Origin: Haliclystus octoradiatus
Lineage: Eukaryota; Cnidaria; Staurozoa; Stauromedusae; Haliclystidae
DNA: 64,000 bases
Direction of reading: 5' to 3'
Assembly (NCBI GenBank): GCA_916610825.1
Contig: OU744446.1
Coordinates: forward strand, 1,748,501-1,812,500
Positions 48,701 through 59,200 of this stretch are shown in pieces. A program made the translations under genes and the position numbers. The notes beneath the pieces were generated by a model. That model saw only the letters and a program-made list of their open reading frames with translations, ran no database searches and was not told where the DNA came from. Each line of letters begins with the position of its first letter. Position 1 is the first letter of the stretch.

Positions 48701-49558
48701 CTACTCGACGTTAGTGTGCTTATTTTGTAAAGATATATTAGTTAAACTTACCCATGGTGTCGGAATTCCTCTGGGAACATATGCTGGTGTAATAAAGACA
48801 TCTTTATGACCATTTTTTGATAATATATACGTGAAAAGCATAGCAATAATAGGTATAATGGCTGCCCTAGCGACGATAATGAACCAAAGCGCCTTTCTTT
48901 TGAATCTTTTTAACTTGCTACAATTTTCAGGTAATGGTTTTCTGATAAATCTTTCACAAAATTGTAATAGAAAATAAATGAATAATGTAGAGAATCCTAT
49001 TAAACATTCTGGTAACTTAAAATCTCCGATATGTTTCATTAAATGGTAAATACAATAAAACGGCTGACGTGGACAATGATCTACTCCAAACAAAAACTTC
49101 AACTGACTGATTGGTATAATTATAGCACTTGCAGTAATAAATCCAGAAATAACAGTATAAGGAACAAAATTAATTACGCTACCAAGGCGAAATAAACCAA
49201 GTAGAAACATTACAAGTCCACTACAAAATGCAAGACCAGATGTCAATAATGGATTCCCAGATGGGACGTATCTCGCTGTTAGAATTGACTGTAAAACGGT
49301 TGGGCCAATATGCATATCTTTTGATGTACCCAAGAAGAAATATATAATCCCTGCCGGAAACGCGGAATATAACCCATACTGTACTGGTAACCCAGCAATA
49401 ATACCAAGTGCAAAGCTATGAGCAACAGTGACAAGACCAGTGGCTAAGCCAGATATCAAATCACCTTCAAGGTTAGACACGGAATATAACGGAAGCCATG
49501 TAGCTATTGGAAAACTTTTCTTTAAGTATTTCACTGCCAATTCTGTCTGAGAGCGCAT
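45724..49558 (-). CDS. SLC26A11: SLC26 family sulfate/anion transporter, SLC26A11-like
   Basis: Three coding exons: 49558-48752, 47771-47477, 46355-45724 (807+295+632 = 1734 nt, 577 residues; human SLC26A11 is about 606). Junction phases 0 and 1 agree. Exon 1 has the SLC26 signature GLPVQYGLYSAFPAG and IYFFLGTSKDMHIGPT; exon 2 has FGTGILIVPLLAVLEHMSTA, SSQEFIAIGLGNLIGS and AFPVTGSFGRSAINS, each matching A11 closely; exon 3 has the last membrane spans and a STAS domain (about residues 466-560: VLIIKLKGYLLYPAQ, LDCNDLVRTDYT). It is a multi-pass plasma or organelle membrane anion exchanger or channel in the family. The ATG follows directly on a TTTCAG acceptor, so a non-coding 5' exon or spliced leader probably precedes it. 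Nearest family member judged by eye; orthology is likely, not proven. Confidence 0.9.
46560..47075. repeat. Foldback element with CTACTGAAATCC arms, SLC26 intron 2
   Basis: GCTACTGAAATCCTACTGAA with AACATACTGG at the left is mirrored near 47031-47060 by ACATGTTTTCAGTAGGATTT with CAGATTTTC. A related stretch with GTTTTCAGTAGC sits near 13840-14190. Non-coding. Confidence 0.6.
47342..47439. repeat. 43-bp-arm hairpin in SLC26 intron 2
   Basis: AATAATGAGAAAGTCAAGAA with AGACACATTCTTTGGTTGTAA is mirrored almost perfectly after a 12-nt loop by TTACAACCAAAGAATGTGTC with TTTCTTGACCTTCTCATTATT. It lies just 38 bp from exon 2's donor side and would fold in the pre-mRNA. Confidence 0.9.
47836..47945. 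repeat. Interspersed repeat, copy 3 of 3
   Basis: GGATCCTTGGATTCTAGATC, CACGAGGCTAGAGGAAAATT and CTTTTGTTGGATACTGGATG match the copies at 29301 and 39745. In SLC26 intron 1. Confidence 0.55.
48250..48690. mobile_element. Diverged TTCATGAAC-type element in SLC26 intron 1
   Basis: Has TTCATGAACATGAAATTGCC, ACATTTCATGAACAGTTCAT and an inner inverted pair GACCGGCGGCCTTTGCGCTC / GAGCGCACAATGCCCGATGG. Ends are not clear. Confidence 0.5.
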
Positions 49559-50648
49559 CTGAAATTGAGAGTTAATCCCTTGAGTTAATCATTGCTTTTT
49601 GCAAACCGTTTCATGGTGTGTTCTGTCTACACATCTAAAGCCGATGCATGCGATAAAACAACTTTTATATGCAGTTACGTGCACGTTTGCTTGATAGAGA
49701 ACATCAAGAACAAATTTCCTTAGAAGATAGATTATTCATCAACAAACTTGGGTATCTGAGTACAACATTTTGAGATCGTGATAAATACAAAATAGAAGTT
49801 TGATTTTCTATTCAAAATTAAATATTGTTTAATTGGACATACTTTTATATACATCGTAAATCGTGCATCTTCTCGTGTGTTAAAAATAACACTCACTCTA
49901 GCCTGCCTTAACAGCCATCCTTGTATGGTCTCAATGACAGGGATGTGTGTTGTACTCCGTTCATTCTTTAACTAGAATATATGTGAAGACTTAAACTTCC
50001 CGTCAAACTCTCTCACCAATGTGGAAGAGCTTACGATGCAGGTTATTGTCGATAGACATTTTGTAATGTTCTTTAAAATTTTGTGGGATAAAGCAGAATT
50101 TAACGTGTTTGTTCTAAGCAATTAAGATGAAGTGTTCCGTGGAATATTGAAAACAGCAATTATACTACATTTGTCAAGCTCCCTGCCCCACCCCGAAACT
50201 TTAGTACTTTTTTGGTATCAAAATTTAGCAGTCGCAATTGCTCAGTGCCATCATATAATTTGCTCTTGGAGTACTATAGTATGCTGTAATCAGCAATGTG
50301 GTCTTTGAAATGTCAGTGCAATTTTGCCGCAATATTTTTCGTCTCAATTAGTCTTAGAAAATCATTGACGCGTATCACTTAATCACACGCGAGGAAACAA
50401 TAGTCCAAATGGCTCGGTCAAATGCGGCAAACGATGAGCATGTGAAGGATGCTTTGTTGAACCTCTTCCACGCCGTTATATAATTATATTGATTGTTTAT
50501 TTTCATTTATTAAAATATTTTCTATAATGCATCAAATATAATATGTGTTCAATGCATCCCACGTTCTTGGGTTCACATTTACTGCTCGAACAAATGCTTC
50601 AAGAGGCTATACTGTAATGGTCATCTTTCCTCTTTTTGTGTCAATTCA

Positions 50649-51511
50649 GGCCCCAGTTACACGATACCGTATTGACAGCGCACCGCCTCAGCTTTCGTAT
50701 CGGATAGGGGTTTGAGTTACACGACGCCGCTCGAATACGATACGATACGCTGCGCGCAGCGTAATGATTTTCACTTCGCTACGAAGCGTATTCATTTTCA
50801 TGCCGGCATGACTTTCAAGACGCTGCGCTCTGTGTAACTCAATCAATCCGGTACGTGTTGTGCCGGTTCTCGTTTTCGTTTCTCTGAGCCTCTCAAAACA
50901 TGAATCAATTTTTTAAATGGCCACTGGCGCGCAGAAAATTATCAACATGGATCATCTAATGATGGTTTTCTCTACCTTTATGTGCGCTGAAAATGTCTTG
51001 CATATATATAAAATTGCACATAATCTGATGGTTCGGCGATATTTAGCAAAGAAGAAAAGAATTGCTCGAGAGTTTTCCCTCATATTGCTCTATCTGGCTC
51101 AAGCTATTTTGAAGCAAATACTTTTATTGTTTCCATTTTCCCAACAATAACTCAATCTCCTTTTCTGTTCATTGAAAACTTCTGCAACTGGGGAGGACAT
51201 GTTTATAAATGTTAACCGAAATGAAAAGGAAATATATCAAAAACTAGCGATCAAGAAAGAAACTCGAGCTTAATCTTTGAGCTTTGATTTGGGACCCGAA
51301 TGTGTGTGCACCATCACAATGGCAATCAATTACGTCAACCAAAAAAGACAATGGAGTCAAAATCACATGATCATATTGCACCGCCTTCGTGTAATCAAAA
51401 CGTAGCGTAGCGTCTTGCAGTGTAACAGCTACGAAAGTGGTACGCATTCCAGGGCGATAACACCTTTTGAATACGGTATGATAATCAATACGGCATCGTG
51501 TAACTGGGGCC
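50649..51511. mobile_element. Harbinger-like DNA transposon derivative with 3-bp TSD
   Basis: Inverted ends GGCCCCAGTTACACGATACC and CGGCATCGTGTAACTGGGGCC, flanked by TCA at 50646-50648 and 51512-51514. 863 bp. An open frame at 50917-51150 (77 residues) starts MATGAQKIINMDHL and contains VRRYLAKKKRIARE, plausible as the basic N-terminal part of a Harbinger-type protein, with the DDE core absent. Superfamily inferred from TIR style, 3-bp duplication and this basic frame. Confidence 0.75.
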
Positions 51512-54315
51512 TCATACCCCCGGTATTTACGTAGAATTTCGGAAACCATTTATAATAGTTTGTTCCATTGTATTTTCAATAAGTTTTGTATAATTTGCTC
51601 TTAAGCATGAAGTTTGAGAAATTGCGGGAAATTTTGAGTGCGATTTGTCACTTGTACACGTTCCAACTCTTATAACCTTTGTAATGTACTTGTATTTATA
51701 TCGGAATTTTTTTATTTATATATTTTGAGCATTCAGGTCTTAATTTAATAATTCAAGTATTTTCGTCTTGATTCAAGTTTATTTCCATTCCATATCCGTC
51801 CGTCTTCTCAGTTCGACCAATCATATTGCAGGACTCCTTCGTGCTATTATTTTGAAACTTGAAATCTATTAGTTTTGCAATCTCATAGTTATCTTCGTTT
51901 CCGTCTCGACCCTACTGATGGTATCATCTGCTACTTATATTAATTGAGTCTTCATGTTTAATTTGATATATTATTGGACGCTTAATTATCAAATTAAGTT
52001 AATTAATCATTTCTTCATATACAATGATCATTATGCAATTACAAGGTTGATACACAGGCTTAAAAAGTTACTCACATCGAATTTTATCTAAGTGCACTTG
52101 TTTCTTCATCTTGTGTAATCTTATCTGCAACTAATCTGACAATCCTATATAAATGTGTCTTTGCGACCTTGATTACTGAACGTCACGAAATCATTTCGCA
52201 TTGACATTGTTTGTACCATTAATTTATTGATGATCTGTGCTTTGTTTATTATTTATTTCAAAATAATCTGAACTCCGCTTTTAATTACATCCATGATGCC
52301 TGTGTTGATCAATCGAAAGCATCGTTAGCCTGACACATACCACGCCTACATACAACGTGTGCAGCATGAAACATTGTCAGTTTCATATTTCTCATTATAA
52401 TTATTATAATCATTGACATTATTCCATTAGACATAATACCATTCCCTGTAGAACCGATGTGGGATAATTCTATACAATTTACTTGATCCCATCTCAGAAC
52501 AATGTAGCTTATAAGCTCTCCGTAGAAATAAATAATGAGTTGTCTGAAGAAATTGTTTCCTCAATCATTGCGGAACTTTCAAATGAATTAAATCTATTAA
52601 ATTTATAGGTCCCTTCTGTAGAATTTTGAAAAACTGTCTATTAGTTACTAACCGTTGCTATAGAGTAAAATGTGGTGCTATAAATCGGCTTAAAAACGTC
52701 ACATTGCATTGTGACACTACAAAGTAACGTCCAGCAAATTTCTTGGCTGAATTGGAGACAAGGGTTAGATATAGTTCAACCCGCAACAAATGCTTTACTC
52801 TTTGAGGTTATTCTGTTTATCGGCCGTGCAAATAAACAGCAGGTCGTCTAAACACGGTTGAGTGAATGAAAGCCATTAATATTTAATAATTTATCGAAAC
52901 GGAGTTTTTAGGATTTTCACGGCAAACTTGTTAAATTCTATATTATTCTGAATAACAACGAACTGAAATTTCTGATAAACATCTGATATACTTATATTAA
53001 TATACTCGACCTTTCCTTTTTTGCAAATAATTATATGACCCGTTAAACATCAGGTCGTCTATATGTAGTAGCACGATACAAAGTAATAACAATTATAGCT
53101 AAATATTTAGCGTCAACTTTACCTTCGTAAAACTTTATCTTTAGCTTCAGTTTCGGTAATATATTTGAAACCTGACTATAATTTTTCCAGCTCATGTAAA
53201 CATTTGAGTTAATGTACAATTATAGTCCTGTAAATCTGCACAATGCAATATATCATACTGGAGTATTTTTATTTTAACTTTCTTAGTTCTAGCTCAGTAA
53301 GTAAGAAAGCAAAAAAAAATGCGAGACTTGTTTTACTGTCATATTTTATTGTATTGACTTTTTTCAATAACAATACACACGACATTGATAACGTCAATAT
53401 GACCTTTACACTTATAATAGAGGTTGTTATATTTTGGTAATACTTTAGTTGACATGACTCAGCATAATTCCATTTCTTTAATCTTCTGAAATGACAAATG
53501 AACGTATTGTTTTAACATTAATTAGTTAATGTTATCGCGGCGATCTTTGTTTGAGAAAATATGAAATCCAGTCTGTGTATGTGTGTATATATATTGTGGG
53601 AGTACTGTTTATTTTGTAATTTATGTTGGCTAAATGTACGTCTATCGGATGTTTACATGATTTAAATCTCTTTGATGCCCCGTGGAACTCGGATTTTTCG
53701 GATTTGATGCAAAAAATTCTGATTATAGTTCGGATTAATTCAGAAATTTGAATTTCACATCGGATCGGATTGGATTATATTTATGTTATGTTGCTTCAGA
53801 TCCGATCCACAACGCATACGTTCACCTGGAACAGTAGGTCGAGCCAAAATTTTCCTACTCTTGAATTTTTAATTTTTAAAGTGGAATGTAGACGTTGAAA
53901 TTAAGCTTCCTCAGAGGTTTTTCCGCAGTATTTATCTGATATTATATTTGTCAAGAAATTGTCTTAAATTTCTCATTCATGTCCCAAGATTAACTCAATG
54001 ATGTTAATTATCCCCCAGGAGAACAATAGAATTGAGAAACTCAGAGAGATCTTATTTTTTCTGAAGAAAAGAATCTCGGTAAAACATGTGATCATAAAAG
54101 TCAGTGGCAATAGTGGAATTTTATTTTTAACAATGTTTCTGCTACATTTTCAAGCGACGGTCTACAAAAATAAGGTTAAATTTACAATTATAAAAGTTTA
54201 CTATTAAAATAAATACTCATTCAAATTGTTTTACTTTGATTGAATCAATCGAAGCCTGTTTAGGGACGGTTTGATTTCACTACTAAACAGCATCTCGCAT
54301 GTTAAGCAGTCCATT

Positions 54316-54516
54316 CTACTTAGGCATTGTTTCAGAACAGAAAAGTATTCGGAGTGTGCTCTCCTCTGCATCTAAACCATGTTCTTTCAAATGGCGCCCA
54401 ATGTCTTTAGATTTATGTTCATCGATCCGTTGATCATGGTTCCGGCGAGTAAAGCCAACATAACTTGTACTGCACAAGTCACATTTAAAAAGATGCACAT
54501 CTGATTGGCGGGTCAA
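54316..54516 (-). mobile_element. Penelope-like element remnant, GIY-YIG region
   Basis: Minus-strand reading HLFKCDLCSTSYVGFTRRNH and DQRIDEHKSKDIGRHLKEHG is the GIY-YIG part of a Penelope-like element, matching the same region of 17950-18340. Only this small piece remains. Confidence 0.75.
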
Positions 54517-54967
54517 CAGCTGTTCCTGTCTTCTACGATCTTATTTGACTTAAGAAATGTTTTGGAAGGAAAATCAAAACATTATCATGCGAATCGAGCA
54601 ATTATGGTTTTCGCACGGACTCCACACTGCAGGATAATGTCATCAATATTTAAAAAAACTTTTTCCTGGCTTATTCCAGGGACATTCGTACGATAATTCA
54701 TTCCATGCATGCATCTCGTACACTTGAAGGCTTTCAAGTCCAATTTTATTGTAAGACAATTTAGATATAGATGCTAACCATTTTCAAGTCTCCTCTTTAA
54801 TTAAATATGTGATTTCCATTTTGGAAACAATGGCTCAATCCGAATACATTAATGTTGGGATGTGAACATAGAGACGGGCGTAATTGTTGTTACGATAATG
54901 ACTCAGTTATATATATATATTCCTTCGCATGTGCATGTATTTAGTTATCGTTGTATATTAAGCAATT

Positions 54968-55141
54968 GGCGCAGATGTTCCTATGAGCTATTGATATTGG
55001 ACGCACCAGAGGGACGTAGGGAGAAAATGAGAAGGCATCAGAAAATTACGAGCCGCCTCGGCGAGTAATTTTCGCCTTCAAGTTTTCTCCTGAAGTGGCT
55101 CGAGTATGCCAAATATCAATAGCGCATAGGAACCTGTGTGC
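54968..55141. mobile_element. Palindromic foldback MITE
   Basis: GCGCAGATGTTCCTATGAGC with TATTGATATTGG is mirrored by CCAAATATCAATAGCGCATA with GGAACCTGTGTG. The centre AAATTACGAGCCGCCTCGGC with GAGTAATTTTCGCC resembles the centre of 10721-10903, suggesting one family. Confidence 0.75.
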
Positions 55142-55595
55142 CAGCTGCTTTGTATTATAACTAGCAGAACTTATCGAACCTAGTTTTGCCATGGTGATTT
55201 GGCGTCAAACTCTAAGCCAATCAAATTGATCGAATCATTTTCGTTTTAATACAAAGTTAATTAGCTCAACAAGAAAACAGATGCCCTAAATTTGTTCCTT
55301 TGTACTGTTACTGCTGCGTTATGGAAATACCGTCCCTACTGTTCAAATTTAGAGAAGCTCAGAGCTTTAAAAATGGCTTGGTAGTTTGGAGTTTGCAGGT
55401 ATTAATTTGGGGAAATAAGCTCGTACCCCACTTGTTGGAGTAAGACCTATACTATTACAGGGTCGTCAGCTATCATCATCATATTTGATAAATTTCAACA
55501 AATTTAAAGATTCGGTCTTCCTTCAAATCACCCATTGAAATATGAGTAATGCAGTAAAATTGAGCGTCTATAATCTGCATTTATTTACAACTCAC

Positions 55596-56240
55596 CAGCA
55601 CACACATATGAAACTTCAAGATATTTTTTTGTTCCTACACACGGATCTCCAAATACCAAGTTAGTCGCATTTATCGAACATTTCCTTTTGTGTTCACACT
55701 TCTCCTGCAATATATTCTTGCTGCTTGAGGCACTGCAATGTGTTGAAAATATGAAACCGAACATGTGGGCACATGTTGATCTATTGTGTCGTCCGTAGCA
55801 CGCCTTTTCAATGTGTATAGTGCCTTTTGAGCATCTCAAACTCAATTTTCCTCCTTCGCATTCAATCTTTGTTCTTCTGCCTGACCGGTACTCTATCAAT
55901 AGAAAAACAATCATGTTACATGTGCTCACTTTAAAGATATTATACTCTCGTACACATAAATTTATCTTGTCGTGAATGAAGCGTAGTAAAGTAAGAAGTA
56001 GTAGTGAATGATGCGCACACGCCAAAAAATCGCTGAACCATTTAACAAACCACATCAGTAAAAAAAGCTCCCATTGAGTTTTTCAAATCTATTGTTCTGG
56101 AGGGTGATAAAACAAGATTTATATACTTGAAAATATATGAAAATTTTAACTCCTGGTTTTTCCAAGTTTTTCCTAGGGTGGTGTTAGACAATATTGCTTA
56201 TATACACCACATCTCTTTTTAATGGAATTCCCTCTGGTCC

Positions 56241-56298
<58 letters not shown>

Positions 56299-59200
56299 TT
56301 CATCATCATCATCATCATCATTTATTCAGAAATGCCTGATAAGTGTGCATAAACTGATAACAGTATTAATTCACTTTATTTCACAGGACTGACAGAATCA
56401 ATCTGCAAATACATTATGGCTTCACATTACTTATAATTTGATGTTTAAATGAAGTCAGTCTGAGAGTCGACCTTCAGGAGATTTTAACCATAAGCCAATA
56501 TATCTGTATAGTCTAGGGTAAACCACTATTTTTGTATTGTGATGATAATGATAGGCAAAAGCACACGGTTGTTACATTATTCAAGAAAATTCTGGCATTC
56601 ATTGAAATCCCACAACCGATCGACAATTATGCATTTAAGAATAAGAAAACTATGCTTACTTGGACAACTTTGTTTGTTGCACGACATGACTTCCCTTCCT
56701 GATCCAGTACATTGTTTTCCGTTGTATGCAGGTGGAGGGTTGTTGCATGTTCGAATGCGGAACATTGTGCCACCTTCACACGATCTGCTGCATTCTGAGT
56801 ATCGTGACCACGCACCATAACCACCATCAACTATAATCAAATGGAAAAGTATTTTCTTGTGTTTGTTTCTTTCAAATAAAAAAACACTACTAGATTCCTT
56901 GATTTATCCCTTTTCCTATTAATTAATTAGTGTAACCCGATATTACAATTACTAAGAAGGAACATGTCAAACCAACGCAATGCTCCACTCGGAGGTTTCA
57001 AATTTTCTCTCCGAAACACAAGTATATGTATATAGAAAACAACTTTAGGAAAAGTTGTAAAATAAATTTGTGATTGTATTATATTTAATACTAATTTATT
57101 CTCGATTTTATTGTTCTAGTGGGTAAGAGAATCATAAGTTCAAAATTTAAGTTCAAAAATGTTGGGAAATGGGTGCTCAATGCCTTTCTAAATTAATTCA
57201 CAAAGTCAATGGGGAAAACGCTCCGAAAGTTCTAAAATTTAATTAAATATCAGTAAAGTATTTTTCTCAGAATTATGGCATTTAAAAGTCTATTGGATGA
57301 GAACGTATATACTGAAAATTTGTGTTTCAAAGGGATGCATTTGAATGTATGTATGCTTCCATTGTGATTTTCTTTCAGTCCTGGTTTCCAAGCTAAGAAG
57401 TCATTGAGAGATGTTTGCATACGCATTGAGACACCAGTGTAAAGTGAAAACGTTGATACAACCGGCCACGTGTAAAAATGTCTGATTCTGAACAAATTGA
57501 ATCTGAACCTTCGGTTGCAAAATCGAGGACAGATGAATCGATGAAAAATATAAATCTGATTTTTGAATCTTTTTCTTCAAATTTTCTGAAAACTGTTGAC
57601 GAAATAATGTCTGTGGCAGATGAACAACACGGGGTCTTTAGCTCTTCAGCAAAGCGAAAACGGTCTGAGCCTCAGCCCGCAAATAGTGACAGAGTCAGGA
57701 CCTCAGAGAATTACAGTACCATCAAACTTCAACTTACAGGTAAGTCTCATTTAATTTTAAATTTTGACAGATTATAGAAGTGTTTTGTTTTCTATAAAAC
57801 TAAAAATAGATGTTAAATGGAAAGGTGTTGACAGATTTACTTTTTCTTGAACTTTGGATCATTGTTATGCTCTTATTTCTCAACAAAAATGTACAAAAAG
57901 CACTGTTCATATTAGCTTTGTTAATACAAACAGTTTCCATCAATTTTTTGACAAATCATAATAAATTGAAATTAAAATCTGTCAACACTTTCACAGAATA
58001 GAAAGTCACACACTTGCATGATCTGTTAAAATCACAATGGAGGCTATACACACATTTTCAGTATAGGTATATATCTGATAGTTATAATTCTGAGATTGTT
58101 ACCTTCATATGACAAATTATTCAAAAATGCCTAACTGATATTTAATTATATCTTTTTGAAACTTTTGAGCGTCTTCCCATTGACTTTGTGTATTAATTTG
58201 GAGGGGCATCGTGTGCGCCCGCTTGCCAATATTTTTATGAGCTCCAATTTTACACTTATTATTATTGTACCCATAGAGGACAATAAAATCGGGAATGCAA
58301 TTCAACTTTTAAACTTTCATTTGTTGGACCAGAAAGCACGCACATATCATGATCATAACCAATTGGACGTGATTATGTAATTCTGCATTTACCTGGACAT
58401 TGGACTGTTCTACACGGAGATCTTTGATATTTCAACCCTGCACAAGTTCTACCATTGTTCTGTGGTGCTGGGTTGGTACATGTTCGTGATCTGACTTTGT
58501 AGGTAACACCACATGTCGTAGCACAGTTTCCATATGCTGACCATGTTGACCACCTACCGTTAACTACAAAAACAACAAACATTCGATATCATCTGATCGT
58601 CGAAGGAAGCGATGCATTTCTCACAGGATGACAAAGGTTTGTCATCCCTTCGAAGCTATTATTTAGAATGTTAACAGGGAAACAATATATTTTACGTTGC
58701 TACTATATGTATTTATCGAATAATATTACATCATACTACTCTTCTATATTATGACACTTAGGCCTTGAATGTCAGCGCATGGCAGTACGTCTCAGTTTTT
58801 AATGGGATTCCTTCTAGAACAAACATTCCAGCCACCACCAGAACTTGGTACTCAATTAATGTATCAGACAATTTCGCAATGTTGCGCAATTGAAGAATTT
58901 ATTCATTTTCTGTGGAAGATCTGGATCGAAAACAAACTAAAAATGTAATACTATTGTAATGGGGTGTTTACATGAGGTGGATCAACCCAGAAATATGGCG
59001 TGACACCTTTGAATTGATATCCAATACTGTTCCCGATTGTATTACTGTGGTAATTTTTATGGTTTCCAGGCTTGCCTCCTCAGATGGGATCATTGTTTGA
59101 TCTGCGCATGCGCACCAAGTAGATAATATTAAATGTCATTTATTATTTTCGTTAAAAAGCTTAAAAATATAAATTTGAAATTAAAGATTTCTGAAAAGCG

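Larger units (their letters stand above)
49559..55595. other. Gene-poor interval with DNA-transposon and Penelope-like debris
   Basis: Contains the Harbinger-like element (50649-51511), a Penelope-like fragment (54316-54516) and a foldback (54968-55141). From about 51520 to 54310 I see no feature on either strand. Unfound 3' exons of the lectin/TSP1 gene might lie here if the donor at 55595 is used. Confidence 0.5.

Noticed and set aside
51244-51549. 101-codon minus-strand frame
   Set aside because: It spans the end of the Harbinger-like element and its TIR; no recognised domain.
57810-58001. 63-codon frame as a second exon of the TIR-element ORF
   Set aside because: Hydrophobic AT-rich reading with no acceptor of quality and no similarity to transposon proteins.
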